Origin: Sclerotiophoma versabilis
Taxonomy: Eukaryota; Ascomycota; Dothideomycetes; Pleosporales; Didymellaceae
NCBI GenBank assembly: GCA_012274445.1
Contig: JAAROD010000058.1
Location: 1,674,001-1,738,000 of the forward strand
Reading direction: 5' to 3'
Length of the DNA: 64,000 bases
This document shows, in pieces, positions 34,665-45,194 of this stretch. A program made the position numbers and the translations under genes. Numbering within the stretch: position 1 is the first letter of the stretch; each line of letters opens with the position of its first letter. The notes under the pieces were generated by a model that ran no database searches, was not told the DNA's origin, and saw only the letters and a program-made list of their open reading frames with translations.

Positions 34665-35429
34665 ATGTCTTTGATATCCTTGCCGCTGGAGATACTGCAG
34701 CAGATAGCAGGTATTGTTGAAACAAAGCATCGGCCCAACCTCTACACTTTCAGCTTGACCAACAATGCTTGCCATAGAGCCGCAGTGCCTCTTATATTCC
34801 GCCAAATACAAATTACAGTTTCTAATCCAGAGACACTGCGAAAGGATGTCGCTAGCCTTATCGAAGCACTCTCGCGCACGGAATCTGCCTGCCACGTCCA
34901 ACGCATCAGCATCAAATGGGACATACGATTTAAAGCCCAGAAGACAGACAAAGATTCCCTAGGTGCCGATGAATCCGAGCCACCAGACGGTATCTAAGAG
35001 ATATTGGGAAATAATATAAGTAGCGGCCTGAGATCATTCGTGGTTTACGATGAACCCGTCATTGTAGAGTCTTCTGAAGAGGATATGGCATGGGCTCCCG
35101 TAGTGAACCTGCTGCAAGCCGTTTCTTGCCCAAGGGATTTGATGTATGACTGTCAAAGCCAATTTCCACCTAGCCTTCTTGAAGTTCTCCATCAGCAGCA
35201 CCCTAGATGCTAGCTTCATCATCTCACGTTCCGATTCCGTACGCTGTTGTGGGGAACGCCTTATTGTTACGAAATGGAGCTTGCCACATCTCCATCTCTA
35301 TACAGATTGAATGTTGTCTGCGCCTGGAGGGATTCAGACGGCGACGACGACTTCAATTTGGAGGCTGCAATGAATCTTGCCTCGGGACTCGCTCCTAATT
35401 TAAAAGAAGTCTCAATTGTCGAGGTCTGA
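34665..35429 (+). pseudogene. F-box protein remnant with two nonsense codons
   Basis: ATG 34665 starts MSLISLPLEILQQIAGIV, a typical F-box opening (L-P-x-E-I-L), followed by a conserved-looking LTNNACHRAAVPLIF. A single frame then runs to TGA at 35427-35429 but is broken by TAA at 34995-34997 and TAG at 35211-35213. The sequence between and after the breaks is still protein-like (SFVVYDEPVIVE, LYRLNVVCAWRDSDGDDDF). No frameshift is needed. The total length of about 254 codons is shorter than usual for this family, and the 3' side runs into AT-rich DNA, so the C-terminal end is probably lost. The two stops are of the C-to-T type expected from RIP (CAA to TAA, CAG to TAG), which is an inference. 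Confidence 0.68.
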
Positions 35430-35827
35430 CCAATAGGCTGTTGGAGATATGATCGCCGCCGCCGAGAGTTATGGCAATATAGTATAAACTAAATAGTTAT
35501 CTTATAGATTAGTATACATAATTACTTAGTTGTTTAAACTAGTTATTTTAATTAAGAATAAAAGCAGAGTTCTTAGATTAAAAGTTATAACGTGTATAAT
35601 ATTTTAAAAATTTAGAAAGTTTACATACACCATTTACATGTACAAAGTTTACAGCATTTGCAAGGTTAACAACTCTTGAATTCTATATCGTGACTTATGC
35701 TACGCGGCTTTTGGTATGATACATAGTAATTACAACGCTCTATATGCTGTGCGTGAGAATAAATGTAGAGGGTATCTAGTCGAAGCGGTATTGTACAGGC
35801 GCGTTTTAGAACGACATTAACATGACG
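35430..35827. other. AT-rich tract, right border of the accessory island
   Basis: The stretch 35470-35640 is extremely AT- and TpA-rich, with no gene. Housekeeping genes begin immediately to the right. It looks like a small RIP-decayed patch, but no parent element can be recognised. Confidence 0.5.
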
Positions 35828-38449
35828 CTATGTTTGAATGTCTTGTGCGGGGGTTGATGGCTTGGAGGATGGCTTGGAGGCTGGCTTGGAGGCTGACTCT
35901 TCAACAGCGCTTCCCTGGCTCAGGTTGCTCTTTTCGTGCTCGTAGGCTTCGAACTTGCGCTTTGCCTCGGAGAGGTTGTATTTGTTGTCGCTGAAGGTCT
36001 TGGTGATTTTCCTCGTGGCCCACCGGCTCGTGGCTGGGTCGAGTGTCCTGGGTTCGAAGACGTCGTCCGGCGTCTCGGTCTCGAACTTGCGGACCGTGAA
36101 GGACTTGGTGACGTGTCTGTGGATTTTGGGTGCCTCCTCCTGCGCTCTACGCTCGAGGATCTTGGCGTGGAGAGATGGCGTGGAGAGGTCGACTTCGCTG
36201 GTGACCTTGCGGAAGTTACCTTGCTGCTGGTCTTGCGGATTGCGGAGCTCTTGAATACGGGTGCGCAAGTCGGCTTGGCTTTGTGCCGGTTTGATCTCAG
36301 GCAGGAACAGTGTTTTGGAGATGTCTTTGGGGGACTTGCGCTGGATGATAGCCTTGTCGATGATTTCTCGACGAGACGCTGCATACGCGCTGGCGGCACT
36401 CATCATCTCGTGGACGCTAACCCAGTTACGGAAACGGAGTTCGTCGAGTGGGATGCCGGTCTTGCTGAGGGCTGCTGTGTTGGTTTGTGGGCTGTCGCTG
36501 GAAGCTGGAGCCGCCGGCTGGTGAGGATCGGTCGTGAGTTCGTCGTAGATGGCGCGCAGATCTTCCTCGGTGCCCAGCGATGGCTGCTCGGGGTCGATGT
36601 GCATATAGAACGGGGAGTTTTGCAGATTGAGGGGCTGTCCAGACATGAGAACGGCGCGTATATTCCCCATCTGCGCTTGTAGCATTCGAATCTCGGAGTT
36701 GAGCTGTTCAAGAGACATGAGAAGGACAGACGATCTGGCCGCTTCAGGTTCTGGATTGGAGACTGCAGCGCGGACACGCTGTTCGATGGAAGTCGTGATG
36801 GAATGCGCTTGCTCCTGCATTTGTTGTTCGAAGTACTGTACGAGATCGGCACGTCTGCAAGCTTTGGCAAACGTCATCCAGTCGTTGTAGCTCAGTTGGG
36901 CGCCCTCCCTCTCAGCACCAGCGACGGTGAGCGACCACAGAGCTTTGACGAGATCGCGGTCCTTGATGAGACCCGCAGATGTGAGCAAGGTTCTTCGCTC
37001 GACGGGGTAAAAGGTGATGCCGGCAGTTTTTGCATCCTCAAGTGTCTGTCTGAGCAGATCTGGAGCTCGCAGCTTGCCAGCTAGAGACACCAGCGACACG
37101 AACGAGTGGACTCCACGTGACAGACCAGCGTGGAGCAAGCCAGCGACACACTCCTGGGCAGTGGCGGCTATGGTGTTTCCAAGGACTGTTTCTTCTTCGG
37201 TAAAGTCCTGGCCTGGGGCCTTCTCCGGCAGCACGAACTCGAAAGCTTTGATGAACTGGCCAACGTGAACACTGGCGAGACCCCCGCCGCACTGCTGATA
37301 GGCGTATAGGGCGTTGGCGATGGCACGCAGAATGTTGAAGCGGTGTTTGAGTATAGGCGTCTGTGTCATGGCCACGCGCAGCCTGTTCAGCAGATTCGTG
37401 ACTTGGGCGCCACTGATCTGGACGCCCGAGCGGCAGGCAAGCAGATAGGCGGTGTAGGCCTCGGCGATGGGCCTTTCGGTGATGAACAGCTCGAAGATGC
37501 GGTGGGGCGTCTGGCCGGGATACAGGCGGAGAATGGTGTCGAGGCTCAGGTAGGCCTTCTTCCAGTCGTGCGCGCGGATGCGAGCGGTGATGATGCCTTG
37601 GAGGAGCGTGGTGGGCAGGCCGACGATGTTGACTGGCTGGGTCCGGTCTGGGACGATGGCATCGGGCGAGAGGTGGTACTCGGCGAAGGTGCCGGGGAAG
37701 CGCTTGAGGCCCTCGTCGTACAGCAGCTCCAGGTCCGGCAGCGACATCAGGCAGCCGTAGCTCAGCAGCTCGATGGCGGCGCCGTAGGCAGCCTGCGAGA
37801 GGTGGGCGTCGTCCTGGGCAGCGAGCCACAGCCACAGGGCGCGGCCGTCGGCGAAGCGCTTGGTGTCCTTGTAGATGCCCAGCAGGTGGACGTAGGCGAA
37901 GGGATGCGGGGCCAGCACGCCCTTCTGGAGGTCCTCGACGAGCTGGTGGACGAACGGCAGCAGCTCGGGCAGCTGCGAGCGGCCCTGGCGGGCGGCGTCG
38001 CGGCGCACACTCGCGTGCAGAGCCTGGCAGATGATGTGCGTGGCCCGGCGGTCGACGATGCCGGCGGCGAGGGCGGCCGGGTAGAGGTCCTGGAGCTGGG
38101 GCAGGTCTCGTCGCTCGCAGGCCTGCTGCAGCGCCAGCGCCAGCTCAATCGCCTCGGGCGACACGTCGGGGATCCGCTCGCCGCGGGCCCGCCGGCGCGC
38201 CTGCTGCTGCTCGCGCTTGCGCATCTCGAGGAAGTAGCTGCGGCCGCTCTTCTTGCCCTTGGCGGCGCTGTCGCGGCATGGCGGCGTGCTCGAGAGGGAT
38301 CGGTGCGGCGGGCGGAGGGCGGCAGCGGTCGCGGGGACGGCCGCGCGCAGCAGGCGGGGCGCGAGGAAGGGCGCCGACGGGCAGACGACGGCGGCGAGGG
38401 GGATGCGCGGCAGGGCGGGCATCGCAGGCATGGCGGGCATCACGGGCAT
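35828..38449 (-). CDS. Mitochondrial helical-repeat (PPR-like) protein
   Basis: The frame is open without introns from 38641, but I choose ATG 38449 (873 aa). It opens MPVMPAMPAMPALPRIPLAA, an Arg/Ala-rich, acid-poor leader typical of mitochondrial import, and the longer form would run into the promoter of the divergent coatomer gene. The leader is followed by a Lys/Arg/Gln-rich helix (EMRKREQQQARRRARGER), then about 500 residues of antiparallel helical hairpins that look like degenerate PPR units. A charged C-terminal region ends in SKPASKPSSKPSTP. Proteins of this kind bind organellar RNA and act in mitochondrial expression or assembly (Aep/Rmd9/Pet309-like roles). The specific target is not readable. 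Confidence 0.82.
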   Translation of the reverse strand: MPVMPAMPAMPALPRIPLAAVVCPSAPFLAPRLLRAAVPATAAALRPPHRSLSSTPPCRDSAAKGKKSGRSYFLEMRKREQQQARRRARGERIPDVSPEAIELALALQQACERRDLPQLQDLYPAALAAGIVDRRATHIICQALHASVRRDAARQGRSQLPELLPFVHQLVEDLQKGVLAPHPFAYVHLLGIYKDTKRFADGRALWLWLAAQDDAHLSQAAYGAAIELLSYGCLMSLPDLELLYDEGLKRFPGTFAEYHLSPDAIVPDRTQPVNIVGLPTTLLQGIITARIRAHDWKKAYLSLDTILRLYPGQTPHRIFELFITERPIAEAYTAYLLACRSGVQISGAQVTNLLNRLRVAMTQTPILKHRFNILRAIANALYAYQQCGGGLASVHVGQFIKAFEFVLPEKAPGQDFTEEETVLGNTIAATAQECVAGLLHAGLSRGVHSFVSLVSLAGKLRAPDLLRQTLEDAKTAGITFYPVERRTLLTSAGLIKDRDLVKALWSLTVAGAEREGAQLSYNDWMTFAKACRRADLVQYFEQQMQEQAHSITTSIEQRVRAAVSNPEPEAARSSVLLMSLEQLNSEIRMLQAQMGNIRAVLMSGQPLNLQNSPFYMHIDPEQPSLGTEEDLRAIYDELTTDPHQPAAPASSDSPQTNTAALSKTGIPLDELRFRNWVSVHEMMSAASAYAASRREIIDKAIIQRKSPKDISKTLFLPEIKPAQSQADLRTRIQELRNPQDQQQGNFRKVTSEVDLSTPSLHAKILERRAQEEAPKIHRHVTKSFTVRKFETETPDDVFEPRTLDPATSRWATRKITKTFSDNKYNLSEAKRKFEAYEHEKSNLSQGSAVEESASKPASKPSSKPSTPAQDIQT

Positions 38450-38688
38450 GGGCGTGGTCAGACGGCGGTGCAGGGCGCGTGGAACTTTTGATGCAGGAAT
38501 GCTACCACCCCCGTGATTGGCCGCTTCTCCGCTGGCTGAGCGCGCAACGGGCCCGGGCGCTGGAGACAGCTTGCAACACCCCACGCCCGCACACTCGACG
38601 CCCGTCCACCGCCTGCGCACCGCCTGCGCACTCCCGCCCACCGCCTGCGCACTCCCGCCAGACTCCCGCCAGACTCCCGCCCGCCGCC
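38450..38688. promoter_or_regulatory. Divergent promoter with C-rich tandem repeats
   Basis: These 239 bases separate two divergent start codons. The part nearest the coatomer ATG (38609-38681) is a C-rich tandem array: ACCGCCTGCGCACTCCCGCC occurs twice around 38618-38660, and AGACTCCCGCC twice at 38660-38681. It is probably transcribed as the coatomer 5' UTR. There is no TATA box. The array may be a regulatory site or a slippage product. Confidence 0.55.
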
Positions 38689-39493
38689 ATGTCGCGCCCG
38701 CTCTCCCTCTTCAGCATCCAGGCGATCCTGGTCCTCGCCATCGACGACGGCTCGCGCATCCTCACCAAGTACTACTCGAACCCCCACCCGCCGCAGGGCG
38801 CCCAGGCCGACTACCCCGGCCAGATTGCATACAAGACGGTCAAGGACCAGAAGGCGTTCGAGAAGGGGCTGCTGGGTACGCTAGTCTGTCGAGCCGGATG
38901 GTGGCAGCGTCTGACACGGCACAGAGAAGACCGCCAAGCAGACGACCGACATCATCCTGTATGACCAGAAGGTCGTCGTCTTCAAGATGGAGTCGGACGT
39001 CATGCTCTACGTCGTCGGCAGCGCCGAGGAGAACGAGGTGCTGCTGTACAGGTGCGCGTGCGAGGCTGGGTGCAAGCGCGCGGGGCTAACATGCGTGCAG
39101 TGTTATTCTTGCGCTGCGAGACTCGCTCAACATCCTGCTCAAGTAAGCGCCGCAGCAACCACACACAGTCTCACCGCTGACACGATGCAGGAACTCGGTC
39201 GACAAGCGCACCGTCATCGAGAACTACGACCTCGTGGTATGTGTCGAGAGCTCCACCCTGCACCTGCCTACCGCTGACCCCCCTCCCCCCCCCAGTCGCT
39301 CGCCGTCGATGAGCTCGTCGACGACGGCATCATCCTCGAGACCGACCCCGTCATCGTCGCCTCGCGTGTCAGCAAGCCGCCCGCGCAGGACATGACCTCG
39401 ATGAAGAACATCGACCTCTCCGAGCAGGGGCTGATGAACATGTGGGACTTTGGAAAGAGGCAGCTGGCCGAGAGGATACGGCAGGGACTGTGA
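38689..39493 (+). CDS. RET3: Coatomer subunit zeta (COPI)
   Basis: There are five exons: 38689-38875, 38925-39051, 39101-39142, 39191-39236 and 39296-39493 (199 aa). The introns are 49, 49, 148 and 59 nt, and every join restores the family sequence: LFSIQAILVLAIDDGSRI, GLLEKTAKQTTDI, LLYSVILALRDSLNILL, VDKRTVIENYDLV. The protein is a longin/clathrin-adaptor sigma-like small subunit of the COPI coat, acting with gamma-COP in Golgi-to-ER retrograde transport. The length and the N-terminal longin fold match the family. The C-terminal QGLMNMWDFGKRQLAERIRQGL is the usual tail. It is an essential housekeeping gene, divergent from the mitochondrial PPR-like gene. Confidence 0.95.
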
Positions 39494-39806
39494 TTGGCTT
39501 CTGGAAGGGCACGGCGTTGCAGGCGTTCTCAATGGCAAAATGAGCATAGCAGTTGGCACACTCGATGGTTGCAGCACCCTGCACCGGTACGACGGTGCAT
39601 CTTATTCGAATGCAAAACTCCACACCACCGCGGACCTGCATCGTGTGGTAGACGTGCAAGAGCAGCGCAAGGAAACTGTGTGTGATTTGCTGTCGTGATA
39701 CTTTGATGGTGATACTTTGGATTAACGATGATGCTCCTTAGCGCGGGCCGCATCAGCTTCGTCATAGCAGCCCACCACCCCGCCAGACTCTGCACACAAC
39801 ACCACC

Positions 39807-42800
39807 ATGAAGCAGCGATTCTCCAGTTTGGACGTCAAGGTGCGTGCCATCGTAGCAGACAAGAGTACCCTACTAACCTGCGCAGGTCATCGCGCACGAG
39901 CTGTCCAAAGCGCTGACTTCGCTGCGCGTCACAAACGTCTACGATCTCTCATCAGTAAGCAACGAGCTTTCTGTCGCTGCCACCGCACCCACCTCTGACA
40001 CCACCACCACCACAGCGCATCTTCTTGATCAAGTTCCACAAGCCCGACCACCGCGAGCAGCTGCTCATCGACTCTGGCTTTCGCTGCCATCTCACCGACT
40101 ATGCGCGCACCACGGCAGCCGCGCCCTCCGGCTTCGTTGCCAAGCTGCGCAAGTACCTGAAGACCAGGAGAGTCACCGCCGTCTCGCAAGTCGGCACCGA
40201 CCGCATCCTCGAGTTCCAGTTCTCCGACGGACTGTATAGACTCTACCTGGAGTTCTACGCTGGCGGCAACATTGTTCTGACCGACGGCGACCTGAACATT
40301 TTGGCCCTGCTGCGAAATGTCGAGGAAGGCGAGGAACATGAGAAGCTGAGGGTTGGGCTGCAGTACAACCTGTCGTTGCGACAGAACTACGGCGGCGTGC
40401 CCGAGCTCACCAAGGACCGCATTCGCCAGGGCCTGCAAAAGGCCGTCGACCGCCAACAAGCACAGCCTGAAGCAGCGGGTAAGAAAGCGAAGAAGGCAGG
40501 AAAGGACGCTCTGAGAAAGGCACTGGCCACCTCCATCACCGAGCTGCCACCGCTCCTTATCGACCACGCGCTCCACGTTACGAAGTACGACTCGACGCTA
40601 AAGCCAGAGCAAGTGCTTGCAGACGAGGGCTTGCTAGACCAGTTGTTGACCGTGCTGCAAGACGCTTTGAGCATAACCAAAGAGATCACTGAACCGGATC
40701 AGGTGAAGGGGTACATTCTGGCGAAGCCAAACCCTGCCGCACCAACCACCGAAGAGGATGGCTCGGAGAAGGGGAGGGTCCTGTACGATGACTTCCACCC
40801 CTTCCGACCCGCACAGTTCGAGAACTCAGATGTCACATTCCTCGAGTTCGACACCTTCGGCAAGGCTGTCGACGAGTTCTTTTCGTCCATCGAAGGCCAG
40901 AAGCTCGAATCGAAACTACACGAGCGCGAAGCACACGCAAAGAAGAAGCTCGAAAAGGCGCGCAAGGAGCACGAGGAGCGCATTGGCGGTCTGCAGAAGG
41001 CGCAAGAGCTGGACTTCCGGAAAGCAGAGGCCATTCTCGCAAACGTCCACCGCGTCACCGAAGCTACAGATGCAATCAACGGTCTGATCACACAGGGCAT
41101 GGACTGGGTGGACATTGGACGTTTGATTGAGCGAGAGCAGTCCGCAGGAAATGCCGTTGCACAGCTCATCAAGCTCCCGCTCAAGCTGCAAGAGAACACC
41201 ATCACCCTGCTCCTAGACGAGAACACCTGGTCAGAAGGCCAAGACGAGGCTGATGAGGGCAACGAAACTAGCTCAGTGAGCGAAGATAGTGACGATAAGG
41301 GTGCTAACGAGAAGAAGAAGCCTGCGCCTGTCAAAGTAGCCGCGCAGCCGAAGCTTGCAATCGACATCGACCTCGCTCTGTCTGCCTGGGCGAACTCGAC
41401 CGAGTACTTTGACTCGAAGAAGACAGCCGCCAGCAAGGAGGAGCGCACACTCCAGGCATCTGAACGAGCACTCAAGAGCCACGAGAAGAAGGTTGCCAAG
41501 GACCTCAAGAAGGGCCTCAAACAGGAGAAGGAAGTATTGCGACCCGTACGTAAGCAGCACTGGTTCGAAAAGTACATCTACTTCATCTCTTCAGACGGCT
41601 ATATGGTGCTTGGTGGCAAAGACGCCCAGCAAAACGAGATCATCTACCGAAAATATCTGCGCAAGGGAGACGTCTATGTTCACTCTGATCTGAAGGGATC
41701 CATTCCCATGATCATCAAGAACAACCCAAACACTCCGGACGCGCCCATACCACCATCGACCCTCTCAGAGGCAGGCAACCTGTCTGTGTGTACTTCAGAG
41801 GCATGGGACTCAAAGGCTGTCATGTCGGCATGGTGGGTTCTTGCCGACGGTGTCACCAAAACAGGCCAGACTGGAGAGTACCTGCCACCCGGTGTATTCA
41901 ACATCAAGGGGAAGAAAGAGTACCTACCGCCAGCCCAACTCATTGTTGGTCTTGGTGTCATGTTTGAGATCAGCGAGGACAGCAAAGCCCGTCACCACAA
42001 GCACCGAGTCCAAGGTGGCGTCCTCGCTCCCACAACTGCAGAGGCAGAAGCGGAGTTGGCACGAGAAAAGAAGGCCGCCCAAGCCGACGAAGACGCGGGG
42101 AGCGATGATGACGACGCTTTCCCAGACGCAAAGATGGCTTCTGACTCCGAGGAAGAATTCCCCGATGCGAAGATGGACGACTCGGACGAGAGCGATGCCG
42201 AGTCTGAGCCTGAAGCGCCCGCGAACCCACTCCAATCCAAGACTGCAGACCAGAAAGCGGACTCAGAAGATGAGGACGAGGACCCTTCGCCACAGAACGA
42301 GCCCGTTGCTACTGGTTCAGACAATGAGAATGCAAAGACTCAAGGAAAGGACAAGACAGAAGGTCAGTCTGGCATCCGCCACTTGTCAGCACGAGAGCGC
42401 CGCCTCATGAGGAAGGGGCAACTGCCAGATGCAACACCCGGCTCGGCTGCTGCCGAAGAGAACGAAGATGATGGTAACTCGGCCGGCGACGAGTCGAAGC
42501 CTGCAACGCGCGCTCCCGGTACCGTAACATCACAAGCTACAAAGAACAGTGCAGCACCACTTCCCCGTGGCAAACGCAGCAAGGCGAAGAAGCTAGCCAC
42601 CAAGTACGCTGCCCAAGACGAAGAGGATCGCGCCCTCGCCATGCGCCTCCTGGGCTCCAAATCCGGCCAAGTAGCCGCCGAAAGCGCTGCCAACGAAACG
42701 CGCAAGAAGGAAGAAGAGGCTCTCGCCAACAAGCAGCGTCGACGCGAACAACACCAGCGCGCGCAGGAGAAAGGCAAGGCAGCCGAAGAAGCGCGTCGCG

Positions 42801-43255
42801 CCGCGCTCGAAAACGAAGACGACGGCGAAGATGACGAATCGCTCAAGACAAACCTCGTCAATCTCGACGCCTTCACCGGCCGTCCGTTGCCAGGCGACAC
42901 CATCTTGAGCGCGATCCCCGTCGCAGCGCCCTGGGCCGCGCTGGCCAGCTACAAGTACAAAGCCAAGATCCAGCCCGGATCAACCAAGCGCGGCAAGGCC
43001 GTCAAAGAAGTGCTTTCGATCTGGGATAACGCGGGCAAGGATGCAAAGGTGCTGGACAAGCACAGCCAGGACGTGGAGAGGATCTGGCCGCGCGAGATTG
43101 AGCTCATCCGCGGGTGGAAGGAGCCCGAGGTAGTCAGCGTGCTGCCCGTAGCCAAAGTGAGGGTCATGATTGCAGGAGGGCGACGGGGCGCCGCAGCTGC
43201 AAAGGGCAAGAAGAGCGCCCGGGGCGGGAGAGGCAGTAAGAAAGCGAACAAGTGA
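39807..43255 (+). CDS. RQC2: Ribosome quality control complex subunit Rqc2/Tae2 (NEMF family)
   Basis: The exons are 39807-39839, 39886-39954 and 40016-43255 (1113 aa). Intron 1 (46 nt) has a perfect TACTAAC; both joins are in phase 0. The N-terminus MKQRFSSLDVKVIAHEL is the NFACT-N domain. Asp9 and the pair Asp96-Arg97 (GTDRIL) line up with the yeast residues needed for CAT-tail synthesis (Asp9, Asp98, Arg99). A coiled coil follows (about residues 300-380), then NFACT-R (KYIYFISSDGYMVLGGKDAQ, DVYVHSDLKGS), a long acidic Asp/Glu/Ser tract, and the C-terminal NFACT-C domain (AIPVAAPWAALASYKYKAKI). The tail ends in a Gly/Arg/Lys-rich stretch. The protein binds stalled 60S subunits with Ltn1 and recruits Ala/Thr tRNA. 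The gap 39494-39806 holds only flanking sequence. Confidence 0.95.
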
Positions 43256-43412
43256 GGAATGATGGGCTAGTAAAATACCATACTTGTTGACGTTGACTCA
43301 TCCCACGATACCTTAGAGCCTGTCCACCCGATCATCATACAAGAATACGACTTACCCTCGACCCTGTTAACCTACACAATCCCCTCTACACTTCCATCTC
43401 CACACTACACCC

Positions 43413-43481
43413 CCATACCATACCATACCATACCATACCATACCATACCATACCAGAGCTGAGCTGAGCCGAGCTGAGCTG
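43413..43481 (+). repeat. Two adjacent pentanucleotide microsatellites
   Basis: A CCATA-type pentamer runs from 43413 to about 43455 (eight to nine perfect copies). It is followed directly by an imperfect GAGCT pentamer array at 43456-43481. Both have a five-base period, which is uncommon for adjacent microsatellites. Confidence 0.9.
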
Positions 43482-43684
43482 GGATGTGAAAACCCCATTC
43501 CCCCCTTCATCACAGTTGTCTATACTATTCATCTTCCATCCTTCTCCCTGCACATGACCTATTACCAAGTATATTCCATATCAATCGTTGTTTACTAGAT
43601 CGCAGACACACAAAAAACACAGCTCAACTCAACCTGTTGCATGCCAGAGTGTTTAACATTATGTATTCTAGATTAATTCAAATT

Positions 43685-43780
43685 GCCACGATACAAAACG
43701 ATATAGAAAGATACAGAGGATGCAGAAAGATACAGAAGATATAGAAATACAAAAAGACGCAAAAATACAGAACAATATAG
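43685..43780 (+). repeat. Degenerate GATACAGAA-type repeat
   Basis: Roughly ten imperfect copies of a 9-11 base unit based on GATACAGAA lie in purine-rich, AT-rich noncoding DNA. The copies drift in both length and sequence. Confidence 0.7.
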
Positions 43781-43879
43781 TGTAGGATTAGCACGGTATT
43801 AGAAGTATTCTTCGTGGAGAAGGAGCGGTCTTATTACCCAGTCACAGATTCATCATCTCCGAGTTGAACTCTTTAAATA

Positions 43880-44092
43880 TTTCGGAGTTACTATTCGGAG
43901 GTACTATTACCATTCGGAGTTATTATTACTATTATGCATTTACTATCTCGGGATTCAAATCTTCAAAACTTCGGTGAGGGGTTGAATTTTCGGGGATTCA
44001 GAGCTTTGGGGATTTACTTTCGGAGATTCACCTTCGGAAATTCACCTACGGAAATTCAGACCTTCGGAAGTTCAGACCTTTCGGAGATTAAA
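43880..44092 (+). repeat. Degenerate TTCGGAnATTCA minisatellite
   Basis: About twelve scattered imperfect copies of TTCGGAGATTCA occur, becoming regular at 44017-44092, where TTCGGAAATTCACC-like units follow one another every 15-17 bases. The unit is part-palindromic (TTCGGAA / TTC). It is noncoding. Confidence 0.75.
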
Positions 44093-44217
44093 AACTTTGG
44101 GATCGTATATGTTTGGGGCTTTGCTAGGTGCAATCACTAAGCTGTGCGCATGCATGGAGCAGAATACATACATAGTACAGTCAGGACAATACAACACAGT
44201 GCATAATGACAGATATA

Positions 44218-44370
44218 GTTACAGGATAGTGTAGAGAGTGTTGCAGTACAATACAGATCTGGTCGCAGTACAGTACAGAGAGTGTTGCAGTGCGGTACGG
44301 AAATAGGTTGCATTACAATGCAGAAAATGTTGCAGAACAGTACGAATAGTACTGCAGAGTGGCTGTACTA
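44218..44370 (+). repeat. Degenerate GTTGCAGTACAGTACAG repeat
   Basis: About five imperfect copies of a unit of 17-30 bases centred on GTTGCAGTACAGTACAG occur here. GAGAGTGTTGCAGT appears twice. It is a third unrelated repeat family within 1 kb. Confidence 0.7.
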
Positions 44371-45194
44371 ACACACATAACAGCAGAGTCTATGATTGTA
44401 TTATTGCATACTTCTACAATACTATATTTCTACAAATAACACAACACCACACTATCTTACCAGATATTCATCATTCGGTCTGTAAAGCATCAAAAGCGAA
44501 ACATATCCCATCGGAATCACTGCTGCACCTCGGCTGTCTCCACTCCAAACTTTATGCCCCGGACCGTGGACTTGGGGCTACTCGGGTTTGACTGCGGACT
44601 GCCGTGGGATCGTCTGCCGTTTCACAATGGTGTCGCGGTATTGTGCTGCGGGACGGCGGCGGACCGTGCGGACCGTGTGGGTCAGGGTGTGGTGAGGAAG
44701 GTGTGGCGAGGTGGGGTCGGGCGGGTATGTGCTAGCCTGAAGGAAGGGATGGAGGTGCGATGGGTCGGCGAAGGGAGAGTTGGGATGGTGACATTAATGG
44801 ATGGGATTGAGGTGCTGGGTTGATTGGCGGAAGCGACACAGGAGTCCTGCAATGCAAAAGTACTTAATGGAATTGTGGAAGATTACCAGATACAAACAAG
44901 ATTACTCGCGCGTCCAGTCCAACACAGCATATACTGTCGAACCCCGCGAATCGAAATAGTGTGCAATGTACAAACGAAGACAATAGAAGAAAGGGGAAGA
45001 GTTGTGGAAAGCATGATCATGACTCGCTGCGATCCACGCGCTGTACACCCAATGTTTGTCCCGAAACCCAAAATCCGAAATCATATCCCATCCAAAGAAG
45101 TGAATAGCCCTAGCACCTCGCTCGCTAAATGCAGAAACAACAAACAAGAAAATTCAAACGGAAAACTGCAAAAGTGACAGCTGACAGTGACGGT

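Larger units (their letters stand above)
43256..45194. other. Gene-poor region with nested short tandem repeats
   Basis: After the RQC2 stop, the sequence up to about 44400 is packed with simple and degenerate short repeats (listed separately). ORF 44554-44823 (MPRTVDLGLLGFDCGLPW start) lies in a GC-rich patch but has no recognisable content, so I do not call it. No RNA gene was seen. Confidence 0.5.

Noticed and set aside
37343..38491. 382-aa plus-strand ORF opposite the PPR-like gene
   Set aside because: It arises from high GC content; the sequence is Gly/Arg/Val-rich without domains, whereas the minus strand has a leader and helical repeats.
40699..41577. 292-aa antisense ORF in RQC2
   Set aside because: A Ser/Phe-rich shadow of a Lys/Glu-rich coiled-coil region.
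43413..43481. CRISPR-like or telomeric repeat
   Set aside because: Simple pentamers with no spacers; not TTAGGG-type, and the organism is a eukaryote.
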